A DNA stretch of 64,000 nucleotides, from the NCBI RefSeq assembly GCF_003258315.1, contig NZ_CP030032.1, forward strand, positions 4,881,501 through 4,945,500. Reading direction: 5' to 3'. This document shows, one piece after another, positions 63,878 to 64,000 of this stretch. Below the pieces are notes generated by a model. That model ran no database searches. It saw only the letters and a program-made list of their open reading frames with translations, and was not told the DNA's origin. The position numbers and the translations under genes are program-made. The stretch is from Bradymonas sediminis. GTDB taxonomy: Bacteria; Myxococcota_A; Bradymonadia; Bradymonadales; Bradymonadaceae. Position 1 is the first letter of the stretch. Each line of letters starts with the position of its first letter.

Positions 63878-64000
63878 GAGCGAACCTAAATTAAAATAAA
63901 GTCGACAATAACTTAGCGTATATAAAAGGCGCAGGACCCGAGAAGCGCCAACCGGCAATATAGGCTAGTTGGGCGAAATGAATACCGCCGTTGGGTCGAT

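Overview
The window is about 64 kb of GC-rich (by eye, above 60 %) chromosomal DNA from a Gram-negative bacterium. It is dominated by outer-membrane proteins, lipoproteins and short operons that usually end in strong hairpin terminators. Several traits together point to the myxobacteria-related Deltaproteobacteria, most likely something like the Bradymonadales. These are a MYXO-CTERM-type tail (Cys-rich motif, one membrane helix, Arg-rich end), MopE-type metal-binding repeats, thrombospondin type-3 repeats on an OmpA protein, long Cys- and Asp-rich lipoproteins, an RCC1-like lipoprotein and TadE/TadG-like genes. The lineage is an inference. No rRNA, tRNA, CRISPR array, insertion sequence or phage gene was found.

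Layout. 1-4.9 kb (+): the end of a SUKH-like gene, a DUF4398 lipoprotein, an OmpA/TSP3 lipoprotein, a barrel protein and a periplasmic amidase. 4.9-22.9 kb (-): a DUF285 repeat lipoprotein; a porin / imelysin / di-heme DUF1111 operon behind a Fur-like box; the ergothioneine genes egtB-egtD; a Cys-rich repeat lipoprotein; an outer-membrane protein / GT39 transferase / MsrB group; and two proteins of unknown function. 23.3-26.0 kb (+): DUF3015 and DUF4105 proteins. 26.0-31.6 kb (-): an acyl-metabolism block (HtdX-like dehydratase, FabG4-like reductase, alpha/beta hydrolase, acetyl-CoA synthetase). 31.7-37.7 kb, mixed strands: a small lipoprotein, a lipocalin-like protein, a lone receiver, a PECR-like reductase and a DprE1/DprE2-like pair. 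37.9-43.5 kb (-): a large MYXO-CTERM amidase and a UvrD/PcrA helicase. 44-48.2 kb (+): a nearly perfect Fur box, an HmuY lipoprotein, a second HmuY-like lipoprotein and a TonB-dependent receptor. 48.3-54.7 kb (+): five membrane or pseudopilin-like genes in which no pilus ATPase or secretin is present. 54.9-60.1 kb (+): a NifU-domain protein, a dicarboxylate symporter, a Cys-rich lipoprotein and two NAD(P)-binding proteins. 60.1-64 kb (-): a DUF3365 cytochrome, a MopE lipoprotein, a His-rich DUF4476 protein and an RCC1-like lipoprotein.

How the genes work together. Two separate operons carry Fur-like operators and encode complementary envelope iron or heme uptake parts, so iron limitation probably induces both. 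The acyl block resembles the HtdX-FabG4 pairing of mycobacteria, and the DprE1/DprE2-like pair would epimerise a polyprenyl-phosphate pentose. The least explained unit is the 48.4-54.7 kb pseudopilin-like cluster, which includes a protein with eight cysteines in 19 residues. It is the best candidate here for an undescribed envelope system.
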